DNA of 64,000 bases from Astropecten irregularis (taxonomy: Eukaryota > Echinodermata > Asteroidea > Paxillosida > Astropectinidae). Made by a program: the position numbers and the translations under genes. Shown here in pieces: positions 57,001 through 63,000 of this stretch; positions within the stretch are counted from its first letter, which is position 1, and every line of letters starts with the position of its first letter. The DNA lies in assembly GCA_963971285.1 (NCBI GenBank), contig OZ020255.1:868001-932000 (forward strand), given 5' to 3'. The notes under the pieces are model-generated. The model was not told the origin of the DNA. It ran no database searches and saw only the letters and a program-made list of their open reading frames with translations.

Positions 57001-60000
57001 CTTTCTGTCGTCCAGTGGAGTCATCAATGACGTCAGTAAAGGTGCTGTCTCCTGGTTTCTTAACACTCAGTGTGACGGTGACTGTTACTGGCTCTTGTGG
57101 AGTAGGTTGCCTTGATGTTGTGCTTTCTTGTGTTCCAGTAGGTACAGTGGTTGATTCAGGAGAGCGCAAAGTGACGACAAAGGCTCCAACTTGGACGGGT
57201 TCTCGGAAGACACGCAGCACACTTGGAATATCACTTGAAGTTCCACCTGTTGGTATCTGTGTGATCGTCAGGTACGAGGTGTTTTCGTCAACTGTGAGTG
57301 TCCCTTCAGGTGTGATGCTAGATTCAAGTCCTTTCTCGACATCCATTGGCTCTAGGCAATATCCTATAGGGACAAACAAATGTGAAATCAATCAATATCC
57401 ATTGGAGGGAAATTTAAGGAAGAACTTATTTGGCTTGGAAAAGAAGAAATGTAAATACAGGAAAGTCATCCGCATTATCTCTCCAATTGTATTGTTCTAC
57501 TCTATCCTCATACCTGGAGTGGTTGACCTCTCCGATGTTGTCGTACTCGACCTTGTTGTTTCTTCAGTGATACTTGTAGTCGGTGTAGTGACAGTGGTTA
57601 CTTTGGTTGTCATCTCAGTTGTTGAGTATTCTAAAAGAAAATGTGTTTTGCCGTAGAAGACATGAGATATTGAAAGCATTTCATATGTAGTACTGTTTAG
57701 GTAGGGCATTGGTAGTCTGCAAAATGGTGCCAGTTTTTGGATTTGATATGCGTGAAATTTTATTTTGAAAACATGACGGTACTGGGAAAAGGTGAAAATG
57801 TTCTCACCCTCGGCACATCCTAAAACGGTCAGTTGCAGTTCAATAGAATCAGCTTCTATGACTGTCTGGAACTCAATACGGAATACCGAAATTCCCTCTA
57901 GATTGTTGTCATCCGTCAGGAATGTAACCTTTTGTGACAAGCCTCCTTCGAGCACGACGGCTACGGTCTGTAATTTGAAATAAAAGACGAAATGTTTATA
58001 TTCTGCTGAGGAATGATTTGCTCCGCGGGAAATATGGACTAGTGAAAATGTGGGCTGAATTTCGTCTCGAATATTGTGTGTTAATTTTAATCTGAGCATA
58101 CCTTTATCTGATCATTGCTATCCCGCACAGGCGAAAACCCAGTGTCTCCGTATTTCTGTGTGGAGAAAGTTAAGTTAACTTCCACTTGTGCCGGCTGTTG
58201 GGTGCTTTCTGTTGGTGTTGTGGATGACAGTGACAAACTCAATGTGAGACTGACTGCCCGGACAGTGATTTGTTTGTTAAATGTACTGTCAACGGTAGCT
58301 TTCTCTTGCTCTTGTGTATTTGGCAGGTCTTTGAGTGTCACAAGTCCAGTTGTTTCGTCTACAGATGCCGATGCACTACCAGTGACAGAGGCCAGTTGTC
58401 CAGATGATTTGTCCATTGGTTCGAGACAATATCCTGTAGTAGGGGAATCGCGCAGGTTAACAACGAATAATTGACGGTGAAGGAAAAGAATGCGAAACAT
58501 TTTAATCAGCTAGATCTGCGGTTGAAGAACAAATAATGGTAGTGGTGTGATAGGTTTTGTAGAACAATTTATCTTTCATACCTTGAGTGGTTGATGGCGG
58601 AGGTGTTGTGCTTATGACAGTTGTGGTCACTGTAGAGGTTCGAGTCGTCGGGAAAGTGGTAGAGTATTCTAGAAGAAGAGGTGTTGTTATTAAGATTAGT
58701 CATTAAGATGTAAGTCACAATGGGTGTTTGCATTCTAAGATAGAAATATCGCGTTCTGCTTCTGAAGAAATGCTGTAGAGAGACTTACCTTTCACACAAC
58801 CGAGGACATGAAGCTCAAAAGTTGTTGCATCAGCATCACTGACATTGCGGAACTGAATACGCAATTCTGTCACACCATCCAGTGTTCCTTCGAAATCTGG
58901 CAAAAGCGTCATGATGGGCTCGTCTAGTTTGACGGTGATGTTTATTAGCTGTATAGGAATACGGTATGGATTCAGCATGGTCAGATACGTTGCCCAGGTG
59001 AAAGGAAATGAAAAATTGGACCTTGAAAGATTTGTATTTGTCTGCTTACTTTCTGTCGTCCAGTGGAGTCATCAATGAGGTCAGTAAAGGTGCTGTCTCC
59101 TGGTTTCTTAACACTCAGTGTGACGGTGACTGTTACTGGCTCTTGTGGAGTAGGTTGCCTTGATGTTGTGCTTTCTTGTGTTCCAGTAGGTACAGTGGTT
59201 GATTCAGGAGAGCGCAAAGTGACGACAAAGGCTCCAACTTGGACGGGTTCTCGGAAGACACGCAGCACACTTGGAATATCACTTGAAGTTTCACCTGTTG
59301 GTATCTGTGTGATCGTCAGGTACGAGGTGTTTTCGTCAACTGTGAGTGTCCCTTCAGGTGTGATGCTAGATTCAAGTCCTTTCTCGCCATCCATTGGCTC
59401 TAGGCAATATCCTATAGGGACAAACAAATGTGAAATCAATCAATATCCATTGGAGGGAAATTTAAGGAAGAACTTATTTGGCTTGGAAAAGAAGAAATGT
59501 AAATACAGGAAAGTCATCCGCATTATCTCTCCAATTGTATTGTTCTACTCTATCCTCATACCTGGAGTGGTTGACCTCTCCGATGTTGTCGTACTCGACC
59601 TTGTTGTTTCTTCAGTGATACTTGTAGTCGGTGTAGTGACAGTGGTTACTTTGGTTGTCATCTCAGTTGTTGAGTATTCTAAAAGAAAATGTGTTTTGCC
59701 GTAGAAGACATGAGATATTGAAAGCATTTCATATGTAGTACTGTTTAGGTAGGGCATTGGTAGTCTGCAAAATGGTGCCAGTTTTTGGATTTGATATGCG
59801 TGAAATTTTATTTTGAAAACATGACGGTACTGGGAAAAGGTGAAAATGTTCTCACCCTCGGCACATCCTAAAACGGTCAGTTGCAGTTCAATAGAATCAG
59901 CTTCTATGACTGTCTGGAACTCAATACGGAATACCGAAATTCCCTCTAGATTGTTGTCATCCGTCAGGAATGTAACCTTTTGTGACAAGCCTCCTTCGAG

Positions 60001-63000
60001 CACGACGGCTACGGTCTGTAATTTGAAATAAAAGACGAAATGTTTATATTCTGCTGAGGAATGATTTGCTCCGCGGGAAATATGGACTAGTGAAAATGTG
60101 GGCTGAATTTCGTCTCGAATATTGTGTGTTAATTTTAATCTGAGCATACCTTTATCTGATCATTGCTATCCCGCACAGGCGAAAACCCAGTGTCTCCGTA
60201 TTTCTGTGTGGAGAAAGTTAAGTTAACTTCCACTTGTGCCGGGTGTTGGGTGCTTTCTGTTGGTGTTGTGGATGACAGTGGCAAACTCAATGTGAGACTG
60301 ACTGCCCGGACAGTGATTTGTTTGTTAAATGTACTGTCAACGGTAGCTTTCTCTTGCTCTTGTGTATTTGGCAGGTCTTTGAGTGTCACAAGTCCAGTTG
60401 TTTCGTCTACAGATGCCGATGCACTACCAGTGACAGAGGCCAGTTGTCCAGATGATTTGTCCATTGGTTCGAGACAATATCCTGTAGTAGGGGAATCGCG
60501 CAGGTTAACAACGAATAATTGACGGTGAAGGAAAAGAATGCGAAACATTTTAATCAGCTAGATCTGCGGTTGAAGAACAAATAATGGTAGTGGTGTGATA
60601 GGTTTTGTAGAACAATTTATCTTTCATACCTTGAGTGGTTGATGGCGGAGGTGTTGTGCTTATGACAGTTGTGGTCACTGTAGAGGTTCGAGTCGTCGGG
60701 AAAGTGGTAGAGTATTCTAGAAGAAGAGGTGTTGTTATTAAGATTAGTCATTAAGATGTAAGTCACAATGGGTGTTTGCATTCTAAGATAGAAATATCGC
60801 GTTCTGCTTGTGAAGAAATGCTGTAGAGAGACTTACCTTTCACACAACCGAGGACATGAAGCTCAAAAGTTGTTGCATCAGCATCACTGACATTGCGGAA
60901 CTGAATACGCAATTCTGTCACACCATCCAGTGTTCCTTCGAAATCTGGCAAAAGCGTCATGATGGGCTCGTCTAGTTTGACGGTGATGTTTATTAGCTGT
61001 ATAGGAATACGGTATGGATTCAGCATGGTCAGATACGTTGCCCAGGTGAAAGGAAATGAAAAATTGGACCTTGAAAGATTTGTATTTGTCTGCTTACTTT
61101 CTGTCGTCCAGTGGAGTCATCAATGAGGTCAGTAAAGGTGCTGTCTCCTGGTTTCTTAACACTCAGTGTGACGGTGACTGTTACTGGCTCTTGTGGAGTA
61201 GGTTGCCTTGATGTTGTGCTTTCTTGTGTTCCAGTAGGTACAGTGGTTGATTTAGGAGAGCGCAAAGTGACGACAAAGGCTCCAACTTGGACGGGTTCTC
61301 GGAAGACACGCAGCACACTTGGAATATCACTTGAAGTTTCACCTGTTGGTATCTGTGTGATCGTCAGGTACGAGGTGTTTTCGTCAACTGTGAGTGTCCC
61401 TTCAGGTGTGATGCTAGATTCAAGTCCTTTCTCGCCATCCATTGGCTCTAGGCAATATCCTATAGGGACAAACAAATGTGAAATCAATCAATATCCATTG
61501 GAGGGAAATTTAAGGAAGAACTTATTTGGCTTGGAAAAGAAGAAATGTAAATACAGGAAAGTCATCCGCATTATCTCTCTAATTGTATTGTTCTACTCTA
61601 TCCTCATACCTGGAGTGGTTGACCTCTCCGATGTTGTCGTACTCGACCTTGTTGTTTCTTCAGTGATACTTGTAGTCGGTGTAGTGACAGTGGTTACTTT
61701 GGTTGTCATCTCAGTTGTTGAGTATTCTAAAAGAAAATGTGTTTTGCCGTAGAAGACATGAGATATTGAAAGCATTTCATCTGTAGTACTGTTTAGGCAG
61801 GGCATTGGTAGTCTGCAAAATGGTGCCAGTTTTTGGATTTGATATGCGTGAAATTTTATTTTGAAAACATTACGGTATTGGGAAAAGGTGAAAATGTTCT
61901 TACCCTCGGCACATCCTAAAACGGTCAGTTGCAGTTCAATAGAATCAGCTTCTATGACTGTCTGGAACTCAATACGGAATGCCGAAATTCCCTCTAGATT
62001 GTTGTCATCCGTCAGGAATGTAACCCTTTGTGACAAGCCTCCTTCGAGCACGACGGCTACGGTCTGTAATTTGAAATAAAAGACGAAATTTTTATATTCT
62101 GCTGAGGAATGATTTGCTCCGCGGGAAATATGGACTAGTGAAAATGTGGGCTGAATTTCGTCTCGAATATTGTGTGTTAATTTTAATCTGAGCATACCTT
62201 TATCTGATCATTGCTATCCCGCACAGGCGAAAACCCAGTGTCTCCGTATTTCTGTGTGGAGAAAGTTAAGTTAACTTCCACTTGTGCCGGCTGTTGGGTG
62301 CTTTCTGTTGGTGTTGTGGATGACAGTGGCAAACTCAATGTGAGACTGACTGCCCGGACAGTGATTTGTTTGTTAAATGTACTGTCTACGGTAGCTTTCT
62401 CTTGCTCTTGTGTATTTGGCAGGTCTTTGAGTGTCACAATTCCAGTTGTTTCGTCTACAGATGCCGATGCACTACCAGTGACAGAGGCCAGTTGTCCAGA
62501 TGATTTGTCCATTGGTTCGAGACAATATCCTGTAGTAGGGGAATCGCGCAGGTTAACAACGAATAATTGACGGTGAAGGAAAAGAATGCGAAACATTTTA
62601 ATCAGCTAGATCTGCGGTTGAAGAACAAATAATGGTAGTGGTGTGATAGATTTTGTAGAACAATTTATCTTTCATACCTTGAGTGGTTGATGGCGGAGGT
62701 GTTGTGCTTATGACAGTTGTGGTCACTGTAGAGGTTCGAGTCGTCGGGAAAGTGGTAGAGTATTCTAGAAGAAGAGGTGTTGTTATTAAGATTAGTCATT
62801 AAGATGTAAGTCACAATGGGTGTTTGCATTCCTAGATAGAAATATCGCGTTCTGCTTGTGAATAAATGCTGTAGAGAGACTTACCTTTCACACAACCGAG
62901 GACATGAAGCTCAAAAGTTGTTGCATCAGCATCACTGACATTGCGGAACTGAATACGCAATTCTGTCACACCATCCAGTGTTCCTTCGAAATCTGGCAAA

